From JBOEGW01 sp050633625 (GTDB lineage Bacteria; Pseudomonadota; Alphaproteobacteria; Rhodobacterales; Rhodobacteraceae): a DNA stretch of 64,000 nt. Position 1 is the stretch's first letter. The number at the start of each line of letters is the position of its first letter. The stretch spans positions 310,001 to 374,000 of the forward strand of contig JBOEGW010000001.1 of NCBI GenBank assembly GCA_050633625.1, read 5' to 3'. This document shows positions 34,344-42,060 of this stretch, in pieces. Under the pieces are notes generated by a model that was not told the DNA's origin, made no database searches, and worked only from the letters and a program-made list of their open reading frames with translations. The position numbers were made by a program, and so were the translations under genes.

Positions 34344-34889
34344 TTATTTGGGAAGGGGGCCGATCATCATGATCATTTGGCGACCTTCCATCTTGGGCAT
34401 GCTTTCGACCTTACCGTGGTCTTTGGTGTCTTCCGCGACCCGCTCCAAGAGCTGACGCCCAAGGTTTTGGTGGGCCATTTCCCGGCCACGGAACCGCAGG
34501 GTGATCTTCACTTTATCCCCGCTTTCCAAGAACTTATAGACGTTGCGCATTTTGACGTCGTAGTCATGCGTGTCAGTGTTGGGCCGGAATTTGACCTCTT
34601 TGACCTCAATCGTCTTTTGCTTCTTGCGGGCTTCGCTTTCGCGCTTTTGCTGTTCGTATTTGAACTTGCCGAAATCCATGATTTTGCACACGGGCGGCGT
34701 TGCGTTTGGCGAAATTTCAACGAGGTCCAAGCCGACGTCTGCGGCCATGCGCATCGCGTCTTGGGGCGTGACAACGCCTACGTTTTCGCCTTCGGCCCCG
34801 ATGAGACGGATTTCCGTGGACCGAATCTTTTCGTTGACTCGGGGTCCAGTGTCGCGCTGGGGCGGGGCATTGTGAGGTCTGCGGGCTAT
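34344..34889 (-). CDS. infC: Translation initiation factor IF-3, AUA start
   Basis: A 181-residue IF-3, which binds the 30S subunit and checks start-codon pairing. The first ATG in frame (34754) would cut off the conserved N-terminal domain (ARRPHNAPPQRDTGPRVN, then LIGAEGENVGVVTPQDA). Reading upstream, the protein starts at ATA 34889-34887, seven bases after AAGGAA. No ATG, GTG or TTG fits there. Rare start codons (AUU in E. coli) are known for infC and make it sensitive to IF-3 level. The C-terminal domain (FGKFKYEQQKRESEARKK, RFRGREMAH) is complete. Confidence 0.92.
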   Translation of the reverse strand: MARRPHNAPPQRDTGPRVNEKIRSTEIRLIGAEGENVGVVTPQDAMRMAADVGLDLVEISPNATPPVCKIMDFGKFKYEQQKRESEARKKQKTIEVKEVKFRPNTDTHDYDVKMRNVYKFLESGDKVKITLRFRGREMAHQNLGRQLLERVAEDTKDHGKVESMPKMEGRQMIMMIGPLPK

Positions 34890-34902
34890 GGTAAAATTCC
34901 TT
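34887..34902 (-). promoter_or_regulatory. infC ribosome site with AUA initiation codon
   Basis: The minus strand reads AAGGAA, seven bases, then ATA. The site decides the infC start and should make translation fall when IF-3 is abundant (autoregulation, known for infC in enteric bacteria; inferred here). Confidence 0.72.
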
Positions 34903-35077
34903 CGATTACCGATATCTATAGGCGCGAAAGGTAATGGGCGCGCCGGGGGCTTTCAAGCTGATTCATGCCTTTTGGTCGGTTGTTAACCATAAGTACTTGA
35001 ACTTTGGTTGGGCAAAAGGCATGTCACACCTGTCTGGGTGCGCGTTTTGCACCGTAAAAGTAAATTGAGGAAGTTCC

Positions 35078-36025
35078 ATGAAAAAGATCTGGATTATTGT
35101 CGCACTGCTCGCCGCTGCTGGCGTTGGCGGCTTTGTTTGGAAGAACGGCTCCATGCCGACATCGGTGTCGGATGTGACAGATGCCGCCAAAGATATGGTG
35201 GATTCGGCAACAGAGGCCGCAACGGATGCTGCGGGCGCAGCTGCTGACATGGCGACTGACGCGGCGGATGCTGCGGGTGATGCTGTTGACTCGGCAACAG
35301 AAGCTGCGGGCGATGCTGTTGACGCAGCAACGGATGCGGCAGGCGAAGCGGCTGACATGGCAACTGACGCGGCGCAAGCGGCGGCGGATGCGGCAGGTGA
35401 CGCGGCTGATGCGGCAACGGACGCGGCGAGCGATGCAGCTGCGGCGGCGACGGACGCGGCACAAGCGGCTGCGGATGCGGCGGGTGATGCGGCTGCGGCG
35501 GCAACGGATGCTGTTGAGACTGCGGCTGACGCGGCAACCGATGCGGCAGCAGGGGCAGCCGATGCGGCGGCCGATGTTGCCGGTGGTGCGGCTGAGATGG
35601 CGGCGGATGCGGCGGAGACTGCAACCGAAGCGGCGGCGACTGCGGCAGAAGCGGCAACCGATGCTGCTACAGCTGTGAGCGATACGGCCGCCGAAGCGGC
35701 TGCGGATGCTGCTGACGCGGCAGCGGGTGCGGCGGATGCAGCTGCGGATGCGGCAACGGCGGCAGCTGATGTTGCGGCAGGCGCAGCGGATGCGGCGACA
35801 GATGCGGCGTCCAGCGCTGCAAGCTCTGCCATGGACGCGCTTGGGATTGGCGATATGCTCAGCCCAGACACATTTGACGCAAGCAAAATCGCGACCTTCG
35901 TGGAGGGCGCTGACATCTCTGACACCATCAAAGGCCCGCTTTTGATGGCGATTGAAAAGGCTGGTGAAAACCCCGATTTGATCCCTGGTGTGATTGAGCA
36001 AGTCAAGAGCGCGCTTGGCATGTAA
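35078..36025 (+). CDS. Ala-rich repeat protein with N-terminal membrane anchor
   Basis: A 315-residue protein of no family I can name. It starts with a membrane segment or signal (KKIWIIVALLAAAGVGGFVW). Residues ~30-245 are almost only Ala, Asp, Thr, Glu and Met in short repeats such as ATDAAGEAADMATDAA. This gives an extended alanine-rich amphipathic helix like late-embryogenesis-abundant or apolipoprotein-type repeats. A compact C-terminal region follows (ALGIGDMLSPDTFDASKI, then LLMAIEKAGENPDLIPGV). The layout resembles a periplasmic rod or spacer with an end domain. Repeats are similar at DNA level too, so repeat number may vary. Confidence 0.78.
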   Translation: MKKIWIIVALLAAAGVGGFVWKNGSMPTSVSDVTDAAKDMVDSATEAATDAAGAAADMATDAADAAGDAVDSATEAAGDAVDAATDAAGEAADMATDAAQAAADAAGDAADAATDAASDAAAAATDAAQAAADAAGDAAAAATDAVETAADAATDAAAGAADAAADVAGGAAEMAADAAETATEAAATAAEAATDAATAVSDTAAEAAADAADAAAGAADAAADAATAAADVAAGAADAATDAASSAASSAMDALGIGDMLSPDTFDASKIATFVEGADISDTIKGPLLMAIEKAGENPDLIPGVIEQVKSALGM

Positions 36026-36046
36026 GCCAAAGCAATCGCTTAGAAA

Positions 36047-36082
36047 AAGCCGCCGTCTGGGGAAACTCAGGCGGCGTTTTTT
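36047..36082 (+). terminator. Terminator of the Ala-rich gene
   Basis: GCCGCC pairs with GGCGGC, followed by GTTTTTT, about 25 bases after the stop codon. Confidence 0.75.
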
Positions 36083-36092
36083 ATGACTTTTT

Positions 36093-36125
36093 GCCTGCGG
36101 CGCAGGTATTTTTGAAACAAGGAAG
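36093..36125 (+). repeat. Dispersed palindromic element, copy 3 (short form)
   Basis: CCTGC-GGC-GCAGG followed by TATTTTTGAAACAAGGAAG. It is a variant of the element at 48144, whose hairpin is the same CCTGCG/CGCAGG. It leads directly into the 60-bp tandem repeats. Confidence 0.6.
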
Positions 36126-36275
36126 AGCATGCGCGAAGTGCATGCTCCCGGCAGACGTGTTTTGAAAAAACATGTCGAGAGGTAAAGCATGCGCGAAGTG
36201 CATGCTCCCGGCAGATGTGTTTTGAAAAAACATGTCGAGAGGTAAAGCATGCGCGAAGTGCATGCTCCCGGCAGA
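36126..36275 (+). repeat. Tandem 60-bp repeat, two and a half copies, each with a GCATGC palindrome
   Basis: A 30-base core starting AGCATGCGCGAAGTGCATGC recurs at 36126, 36186 and 36246, exactly 60 bases apart. The intervening 30 bases (GTGTTTTGAAAAAACATG, then TCGAGAGGTAA) are present twice and differ at one base (C/T). Each unit holds two potential stems: GCATGC/GCATGC and TGTTTT/AAAACA. It lies between two terminators in a gene-free stretch (36026-36353). Confidence 0.85.
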
Positions 36276-36300
36276 TGCGCACTGGCGGCTGTGGCAACAC

Positions 36301-36331
36301 AAAAACGCCGCGCGGGTGTCCCTGCGCGGCG
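36301..36331 (-). terminator. Terminator of fpr
   Basis: On the minus strand CGCCGCGC pairs with GCGCGGCG over a 10-base loop, then TTTTTG; 23 bases after the fpr stop. Confidence 0.85.
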
Positions 36332-36353
36332 CGGTGTTTAATGGGGGATCGCC

Positions 36354-37202
36354 TTAGTCGAGGAAGGCTTTTTCCACAACATAGGTCTGTGGATCGGAGT
36401 TTGCGCCTTCCACAAGGCCGAAGTCTTCGAGCATGTCTTTGAGTTCGAGGTTGAACGCCATATTGCCACAGATCATCGCGCGATCATTTTCGGCATTGAT
36501 CGGCTCGACGCCCAGGTCTTTGAAGGCTTCGCCTGAGCGCATGAGGTCGGTGATCCGGCCCATTTTCGCGCTCTCTTCGCGCGTGGTTGTGGGGTAGTAT
36601 TTGATCTTCTTCCAGAAGTCTTCGCCCATCAGTTCGCCCAAAAGTTCGTCGTGTTTCAGGCTTTCGATCAGCTCGGCGCCATAGGTCAACTCGCCCGCCG
36701 TGCGACAGGTATGGGTGATGATCACCTCGTCGTAGTCCTCAAAGGTTTGTGGCTCGCGCAGCAAGGAGGCAAAAGGCGCAAAGCCGGTGCCCGTTGCAAA
36801 GAACCAAATCCGTTTTCCGGGCAAGAGCGCGTCGTGCACAAGCGTGCCTACGGGTTTGGGGCGCAGGATGATTTCATCCCCGACTTTAATATGTTGCAGT
36901 TTGGAGGTGAGCGGGCCGTCTTGCACTTTGATCGAATAGAATTCCAGCTCCTCGTCCCAGCTTGGCGAGGCGATGGAATAGGCGCGCAACAGCGGTTTTT
37001 GCTTGCCGGTTTTTGGGTTCACATCGCCCATCAAGCCAATCATGACGAATTCGCCAGAGCGAAAGCGCATGGATGCGGGCCGGGTCACCCGAAAGGAAAA
37101 CAGCTTATCCGTCCAGTGTTTGACCGCAGTCACGGTTTGCGCATCGGGCAGGGTGGGCACGGCTTTTACGGGGGCATCAGTCACAGCGGTCACGTCATTC
37201 AT
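36354..37202 (-). CDS. fpr: Ferredoxin/flavodoxin-NADP reductase
   Basis: An FAD enzyme that passes electrons between NADPH and ferredoxin or flavodoxin. It has 282 residues, close to the usual bacterial length. The FAD motif RAYSIASPS and the NADP-side loop FFATGTGFAPFAS are present; the C-terminus (YVVEKAFLD) is of the bacterial subclass type. It lies downstream of the sulfur operon in the same direction, 131 bases after the DUF934 gene. It could feed electrons to the ferredoxin-using sulfite reductase. The link is from position only. Confidence 0.92.
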   Translation of the reverse strand: MNDVTAVTDAPVKAVPTLPDAQTVTAVKHWTDKLFSFRVTRPASMRFRSGEFVMIGLMGDVNPKTGKQKPLLRAYSIASPSWDEELEFYSIKVQDGPLTSKLQHIKVGDEIILRPKPVGTLVHDALLPGKRIWFFATGTGFAPFASLLREPQTFEDYDEVIITHTCRTAGELTYGAELIESLKHDELLGELMGEDFWKKIKYYPTTTREESAKMGRITDLMRSGEAFKDLGVEPINAENDRAMICGNMAFNLELKDMLEDFGLVEGANSDPQTYVVEKAFLD

Positions 37203-37333
37203 TTGGATTGCAGCGCGCAGGCGGCGCCGCCCTTCTTGGTCAACTTATATGGGATTTTGGCTTGCCGTCTAGGTGCGCGGGACGTGCAGCTTGTCGCAGC
37301 ACGCCCCTGCGCCCGGGCGGTGGCGTTTGGAGA

Positions 37334-37756
37334 TCAGCCGCGCACGCGGGCTTGGTGGTCATAGGCTTGCCAATCCGCACGAAACAGCCAATCGGCTTCG
37401 GGTTGGCGCGCTGCCAAATCATCGGTGATTTCCACCTCGTCAAAGCCCGCACGCCGCGCCATCGCGTATTGATCCGAAATCACGCCCGGACCCGCCCGAA
37501 GACGCCCGGTAAAGCCCATAAGACGCAAGGATTTCGCGGTGGTGAAGCCGCGCCCATCGGCAAAAGAGCCAAAGGAAATGCGAATAAGCGCCGCGCCCAT
37601 CAAGCAGGATTTATGGGCGTTCAGATCGTCATCAGGCGTGATGTCCAGCCCGGCATCTTTGCAGTCACCCGCGCCAGCGGCCGCGCCTTCAAGGCTCATG
37701 AAGCCGTCGGTCCAGGTTTCAGGGCCAAAGCCCGCATCGGTCACGATAACGCTCAT
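37334..37756 (-). CDS. DUF934 family protein
   Basis: A 140-residue protein of the DUF934 family, often found beside cysI and cysH in proteobacteria. Conserved blocks are IRISFGSFADGRGFTTAKSL and GPGVISDQYAMARRAGFDEV, followed by the C-terminal WLFRADWQAYDHQARVRG. No membrane segment. Its ATG overlaps the cysH stop by four bases (ATGA). The role is probably in sulfite reduction or sulfur transfer, but is not established. Confidence 0.85.
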   Translation of the reverse strand: MSVIVTDAGFGPETWTDGFMSLEGAAAGAGDCKDAGLDITPDDDLNAHKSCLMGAALIRISFGSFADGRGFTTAKSLRLMGFTGRLRAGPGVISDQYAMARRAGFDEVEITDDLAARQPEADWLFRADWQAYDHQARVRG

Positions 37757-38478
37757 GAGCGCACCACCTTTCCGTCAATAAAGTGAATTCCGCATTCCTC
37801 TTTGTCCGTCCCACGCCAGCGCCCGGCGCGCGGGTCTTCGCCCTCTTTTGTGGGCGAGGTGCAGGGGCCACAGCCCACCGAGGCATAGCCTTTGGCGGCA
37901 AGCGGGTGGCGGGGCAAATCGAAGAAATCCATGTAACCACGGATGTCCTCACTGTCCCAATGGGCCAGCGGATTGAACTTGATGCGCGGGCCTTCAGTTT
38001 CGGCCAGATCAAGCGACATGCGCTGACCGCCGTGAATGCGTTTGCGCCCGGTGATCCAGCCATTGAACGGCAGTAAAGCGCGTTCGAGCGGGGCCACTTT
38101 GCGAATGTCACAGCAGGCATCGGTGCTCACTTGATGCAGCGTGCCATCCGGGTCTTTGGCGGCCAGATCGGCAGCGTCCGGTTTCACAAGCTGCACGTTC
38201 GTGAGGCCAAATTCAGCGGCCAAAGACTGCTGATAGGCCAGCGTTTCGGCAAACAACATCCCGGTTTCGACAAACAAGATCGGCGCGTTTTTGTCGATCT
38301 TGGAAATCATGTGCAACAAAACAACGCTTTCGGTACCAAAAGAGGACACCATAGCGATTTTGCCATGTTCCGTGAGTGCCGCCTTGAGCAGCCCAAGGGC
38401 ATCCTTGTCGTCAAACTGCGCGTTCACCTGCGCGGCGATGTCTACATTGCTTGGCATGTTCAGGGCTTCAAGCGGCAT
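37753..38478 (-). CDS. cysH: Adenylyl-sulfate (APS-type) reductase
   Basis: Reduces activated sulfate to sulfite with thiol electrons. The protein has 241 residues from ATG 38478, which overlaps the end of cysI by 11 bases. It carries the [4Fe-4S] cysteines typical of the APS-using class: Cys122-Cys123 (ACCDIRK) and Cys203/Cys206 (GCGPC). The catalytic ECGIH with Cys229 lies at the C-terminus. PAPS-type enzymes lack the cluster cysteines. So this organism probably does not need PAPS for assimilation, although the sulfotransferase in the window does. Confidence 0.92.
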   Translation of the reverse strand: MPLEALNMPSNVDIAAQVNAQFDDKDALGLLKAALTEHGKIAMVSSFGTESVVLLHMISKIDKNAPILFVETGMLFAETLAYQQSLAAEFGLTNVQLVKPDAADLAAKDPDGTLHQVSTDACCDIRKVAPLERALLPFNGWITGRKRIHGGQRMSLDLAETEGPRIKFNPLAHWDSEDIRGYMDFFDLPRHPLAAKGYASVGCGPCTSPTKEGEDPRAGRWRGTDKEECGIHFIDGKVVRS

Positions 38479-40129
38479 GGCTTTCACCTTCTGCGCCGTA
38501 AAGCGCATCCTTAAAGGGTTGCGGTCCGACGCGCACGATGGCTTGGCGGAAGGTTTCGCTCTCATCTTCGCGCAGGTCCAGATAGGCGCGCGCAATGCGC
38601 TCAACAGCGTCCGCGACCTGATCATAGGCAAAGCCCGGGCCAGCGCGCGTTCCCAGTTTCATGTCGGCGCCCGCGTCCCCACCAAGGGTGATCTGGTAGT
38701 TTTCGACCCCCGCTCGATCGAGACCAAGGATACCGATATCGCCAAGGTGATGATGGCCACAGGCGTTGATGCAGCCTGAGATTTTGATCGCGATTTCACC
38801 GACTTCCGCTTCGATCGCTTCGAGGCGTTCAGAGATTTCCTGCGCCACGGGGATCGAACGCGCTGTTGCCAGCGCGCAATAATCCATGCCGGGGCAGGCG
38901 ATAATGTCTGAGGCAAGACCTGCGTTCGCGGTGCCAAGCCCATTGGCGCGCAGCACCTCAAAGACAGCAGGCAAATCGGCGCGTGCCACATGCGGCAAGA
39001 CGAGGTTTTGCTCTTGGGTCACGCGGATATCGTTGTGCCCATAGAGGCGCGCAAGATCGGCAACCACCCGCATTTGCGCGGCAGACGCATCGCCCGCAAC
39101 GCCGCCAATCGGCTTGAGCGAAATCATCGCGATGGCGTAATCCGCGTTATGATGCGGTTTTAGATTGGTATCGGCCCAGCTGCGAAACACCGGATCAGCA
39201 TCGCGCGCCGCCAGATAGGGCGCAACATCGCGCGCCGCCAAGGCAGGGCGGGCAAACCGGCGCTCAAGATCGGCCAGAAGCGATTGATCAATCCCCGAAA
39301 AGGTTGGCTTGATGCGGGCGAACTGCTCGTGGACAGCTTCGCGAAAGGTCTCAAGCCCGGTTTCCATCACTGTGATCTTGATGCGCGCTTTGTATTTGTT
39401 GTCGCGCCGCCCGGCGAGGTTATAAGCCGCCAAGACCGCTTCGATATAGGGAAGAAGGTCCGCTTTGGGCAGGAAGTCCTCGATGACTTTGCCAACAACC
39501 GGCGTACGGCCCAAACCGCCCCCAACGAGGATCTGATAGCCGGTTTCGCCGCCCTTTTGGACGATACGCACCGCCAAATCATGCGCTTTGGTGATCGCAC
39601 GATCCTCTGGGCTGCCGGTGACCGCGATTTTGAATTTGCGCGGCAGGAATTGGAACTCCGGGTGATCTGTCGACCAGATGCGGATCAATTCGGCCACGGG
39701 GCGCGGATCGGCAATCTCATCGGCATGGGCGCCGGCAAAGGGATCAGCCGTCACATTGCGGATCGTGTTGCCCGACGTTTGGATGGCGTGCAGGTTTACC
39801 TCAGCGAGGCGGGCCAACATATCGGGCACATCCGTCAGCTTTGGCCAGTTGTATTGCAGGTTTTGGCGCGTGGTGAAGTGGCCATAGCCCCGATCCCAAC
39901 GCTCTGACAGCTCCGCCAGCGCATCCATTTGCGGCGCATTGAGCGTCCCGTAAGGGATGGCAACTCGCAGCATGTAGGCATGCAATTGCAGATACAGCCC
40001 GTTCATCAGGCGCAGCGGGCGGAATTCTTCTTCGGTCAGCGCACCAGAAATGCGCCGCTCAACTTGGTTGCGAAACTCCGCAACGCGGCGGTCCAAATAG
40101 GCGCGGTCTTGGTCATTGGTATCAAACAT
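38468..40129 (-). CDS. cysI: Sulfite (nitrite/sulfite) reductase hemoprotein
   Basis: Six-electron reduction of sulfite to sulfide at a siroheme-[4Fe-4S] centre. From ATG 40129 (MFDTNDQDRAYLDRR, with GGGGGCAG upstream) it has 553 residues. The ferredoxin-like half-repeats are present (TTRQNLQYNW near the N-terminus, VTQEQNLVL in the second half). The cluster cysteines are CPGMDYC and CINAC. The type is ferredoxin-dependent rather than paired with a CysJ flavoprotein. It overlaps DUF2849 upstream and cysH downstream. Confidence 0.94.
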   Translation of the reverse strand: MFDTNDQDRAYLDRRVAEFRNQVERRISGALTEEEFRPLRLMNGLYLQLHAYMLRVAIPYGTLNAPQMDALAELSERWDRGYGHFTTRQNLQYNWPKLTDVPDMLARLAEVNLHAIQTSGNTIRNVTADPFAGAHADEIADPRPVAELIRIWSTDHPEFQFLPRKFKIAVTGSPEDRAITKAHDLAVRIVQKGGETGYQILVGGGLGRTPVVGKVIEDFLPKADLLPYIEAVLAAYNLAGRRDNKYKARIKITVMETGLETFREAVHEQFARIKPTFSGIDQSLLADLERRFARPALAARDVAPYLAARDADPVFRSWADTNLKPHHNADYAIAMISLKPIGGVAGDASAAQMRVVADLARLYGHNDIRVTQEQNLVLPHVARADLPAVFEVLRANGLGTANAGLASDIIACPGMDYCALATARSIPVAQEISERLEAIEAEVGEIAIKISGCINACGHHHLGDIGILGLDRAGVENYQITLGGDAGADMKLGTRAGPGFAYDQVADAVERIARAYLDLREDESETFRQAIVRVGPQPFKDALYGAEGESHAA

Positions 40130-40427
40130 TTGGCTGCCCCCAGCTTTTGCGCGCGGGCGCCGAAGGCCCAGCTGCGCGGAATGTTTCGCGAAAATGTGCA
40201 GGTTTTGGCCCCTCTGGCGAGGCCACAGCAGGGGCGAGATAGGCCCCAACCGCGATTTCTGGCTCCGCTTCGGCGCGTGTCAGCCGTGCCTCGGCGCGTT
40301 CTGGCGCTGTGATCAATTCGGCGTCTTCGAGCCGATCAACCCAAGTGTCATTGGCGGCGAGGTAGATCACCGCGCCGGAGATCAGATCATTGGCGCTGAT
40401 AACGCCGGGTGAAAACTGTTTGGCCAT
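40122..40427 (-). CDS. DUF2849 family protein
   Basis: A 101-residue soluble protein starting AKQFSPGVISANDLISGAVIY. This small family is found as first gene of alphaproteobacterial cysI operons. The ATG at 40427 has AGG in the preceding bases; its stop overlaps the cysI start by eight bases. The role is unknown. In many relatives a cysG (siroheme synthase) gene sits here; none is present before the divergent Lrp gene. Confidence 0.82.
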   Translation of the reverse strand: MAKQFSPGVISANDLISGAVIYLAANDTWVDRLEDAELITAPERAEARLTRAEAEPEIAVGAYLAPAVASPEGPKPAHFRETFRAAGPSAPARKSWGQPNV

Positions 40428-40577
40428 GGGAGGATGCCTCGCCTGCTTGTGCTTGAACTTGACCCTAATATAGGACATCGTCCCGAAACTGCGCTAGATA
40501 CCGGCGCAAAGAAGGATGATTGTTCTGTCGCGATGGGGCGAATGGACGGGTGGTCCTAAAATAGAGGGAAATACGGA

Positions 40578-41051
40578 ATGTCTTTGCGCCTTGATGAAGT
40601 GGACAGGAAAATCCTTGGGGAACTTCAAGCGGATGCGAGCCAATCTTTGGATGTGATTGCCTCCAAAGTCGGCTCCTCAAAGACCCCTGTGTGGAACCGG
40701 ATTCGCAAGATGCGGGAAGCCGGGGTGATCGGCGCACAAACTGTGATTGTGGACGCGGAGAAGCTTGGGCTAGAGGCTTGTTTTTTCGTCCTTATCCGCA
40801 CTTCAGAGCATGAGGCCGGATGGCAGGACAAATTTCTCGCAACCCTGAAGGCGCGCCCGGAGGTGATGGAGGCGCATCGCTTGGCGGGCGAGATTGATTA
40901 TATCCTGAAAGTGCGGGTCAAAAACGCCCGTGCCTATGACGAGTTTTATCAAGCCCTGATCGGTGAAGTGCGCATTTTCAACGTCACAGCGTTGCTCTCC
41001 ATGGAGGAGCTGAAATTCACAACAGCGCTGCCCATGGGGCAGATCGCGTAA
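40578..41051 (+). CDS. Lrp/AsnC-family transcriptional regulator
   Basis: A 157-residue regulator. The helix-turn-helix is at about 20-45 (SLDVIASKVGSSKTPVWNRI). The RAM ligand domain follows (GLEACFFVLIRTSEHE, then EIDYILKVRV). It is divergent from the DUF2849-cysI-cysH-DUF934 operon, with 150 bases between starts. It is the likely regulator of that operon, perhaps sensing a sulfur amino acid. The effector is inferred. Confidence 0.9.
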   Translation: MSLRLDEVDRKILGELQADASQSLDVIASKVGSSKTPVWNRIRKMREAGVIGAQTVIVDAEKLGLEACFFVLIRTSEHEAGWQDKFLATLKARPEVMEAHRLAGEIDYILKVRVKNARAYDEFYQALIGEVRIFNVTALLSMEELKFTTALPMGQIA

Positions 41052-41072
41052 ACGCCGGACACGCGAAACCGG

Positions 41073-41585
41073 TCAGGCGGGGGAGGCAACCCTGCGCGGC
41101 AGCTTGGCGGAGGTCGCTTGAAGGCCCTGCGTGAGCTGAATGACATGTTGTTCGGTATCAAACATCAACTGAAACATCCGCATCGGCGCGGTGCCTGTGA
41201 GTTGGGTCATATAGGCGCCATCCACAAGTTTGCGCGCTTCCACCAAAGCCGCGGATTTGCCGAACATGACAGGCGCGCGCCAATCGCGGATCAGCAATTT
41301 TTGTCGCGCCGAAAGGACCACATCGCGGCCTTGCCCATGCTCAGACAGGACAGACGGGCGAATGCGCACAAGCTCGCGCATCGGCACTGTGCGCACATCA
41401 ACGCGGCTGAGGGTCACAAGCCCCGCATCGAACGTGACGATCTTGTCGCCGGGGGCAAGGAATTCAACGGGAAGCTCGCCCTCAGAGGTCTGGACGCCTG
41501 TGCCAAGGCCAAGGCCCGAGCGACAAAGGGGGAGTGACACACGAATGGCACGCGCCTTCGTGGTCCCAACAGAAGTATGGGTCAT
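41073..41585 (-). CDS. Stand-alone Hint (Hedgehog/intein) domain protein
   Basis: A 170-residue protein made mostly of a Hint_2-type domain: GTGVQTSEGELPVEFLAPGD is the entry, then DKIVTFDAG, VLSARQKLLIRDW and VEARKLVDG. In larger proteins such domains cleave or splice the chain. Here there is no large N- or C-extein and the first residue of the domain is not an obvious Cys (GTG precedes VQT). So autoprocessing is doubtful. It faces the Lrp gene convergently and starts at ATG 41585. Confidence 0.75.
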   Translation of the reverse strand: MTHTSVGTTKARAIRVSLPLCRSGLGLGTGVQTSEGELPVEFLAPGDKIVTFDAGLVTLSRVDVRTVPMRELVRIRPSVLSEHGQGRDVVLSARQKLLIRDWRAPVMFGKSAALVEARKLVDGAYMTQLTGTAPMRMFQLMFDTEQHVIQLTQGLQATSAKLPRRVASPA

Positions 41586-41736
41586 GGGTATACCTGCTCA
41601 ATTTTGTTCTTCTTTTTTTAGGTATGGTAACCAAAGAAACGGTTAAGAGCGAGACATTTTTGCCCAAAAAAAGACGTTCAAAAGTCACAATTGGGCTTAA
41701 ACCCGCCGCCAAGGGGTGCTAAACGCCCCGTCAAGT

Positions 41737-41821
41737 GCGGGTGTGGCGGAATTGGTAGACGCACCAGATTTAGGTTCTGGCGCCGCGAGGCGTGGGGGTT
41801 CAAGTCCCTTCACCCGCACCA
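41737..41821 (+). tRNA. tRNA-Leu (anticodon UAG)
   Basis: An 85-base cloverleaf. The acceptor stem is GCGGGTG / CACCCGC, the anticodon stem CCAGA / TCTGG with loop TTTAGGT (anticodon TAG), then a variable arm (GCCGCGAGGCGT) and T-arm (GGGTTCAAGTCCC). CCA is encoded. Confidence 0.96.
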
Positions 41822-41822
41822 A

Positions 41823-41853
41823 CGTTGCTTTTTCGCGCAGCGAAAAAGCAACG
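41823..41853 (+). terminator. 14-bp perfect hairpin directly after tRNA-Leu
   Basis: CGTTGCTTTTTCGC pairs with GCGAAAAAGCAACG over a 3-base loop, beginning two bases after the tRNA. There is no T-run after it, so it may end transcription with Rho or guide 3' processing. Its right arm is also the start of the repeat unit that follows. Confidence 0.65.
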
Positions 41854-42060
41854 GCGACAGGCGTTCACGCCAGTGAATGCCGAGAGCAATCGTTCCTTCA
41901 AGCGCAGCGAAAAAGCGACGGCGACAGGCGTTCACGCCANNNNNNNNNNNNNNNNNNNNNNNNNNNNNNNNNNNNNNNNNNNNNNNNNNNNNNNNNGCGA
42001 CAGGCGTTCACGCCAGTGCAGCCGCACGCAACGGCGACAGTCACGCCAGTGCAGCCGCGT
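41839..42060 (+). repeat. Repeat array of AGCGAAAAAGC / GGCGACAGGCGTTCACGCC units, interrupted by gap
   Basis: The unit (about 64 bases) starts CAGCGAAAAAGC, continues GGCGACAGGCGTTCACGCC (itself a palindrome GGCGT/ACGCC) and appears at 41839 and 41903. After the Ns a further GCGACAGGCGTTCACGCC and a shortened copy follow (GGCGACAGTCACGCC). Assemblers probably failed here because of the repeats. No gene is supported in this stretch. Confidence 0.75.
41940..41996. other. Assembly gap (57 N)
   Basis: Unknown bases within the repeat array. True length may differ from 57. Confidence 0.99.

Noticed and set aside
34109..34372. Plus-strand frame of 87 codons after the MoeA-like gene
   Set aside because: No ribosome site or family motif, and it runs through the infC terminator.
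34344..34754. infC starting at the first ATG
   Set aside because: It would remove the conserved N-terminal domain, which is encoded in frame upstream.
35024..36250. Minus-strand Arg/Cys/Ser-rich repeat frame of 408 codons opposite the Ala-rich gene
   Set aside because: It results from reading the GC-rich alanine-codon repeats backwards; the plus frame has a membrane segment, a conserved-looking end domain and a terminator.
36126..36275. CRISPR array
   Set aside because: The intervals between repeats are nearly identical to each other, so there are no distinct spacers, and there are no cas genes.
41737..42060. Integrative element at tRNA-Leu
   Set aside because: No integrase, no repeated tRNA 3' end and no cargo genes are visible downstream.
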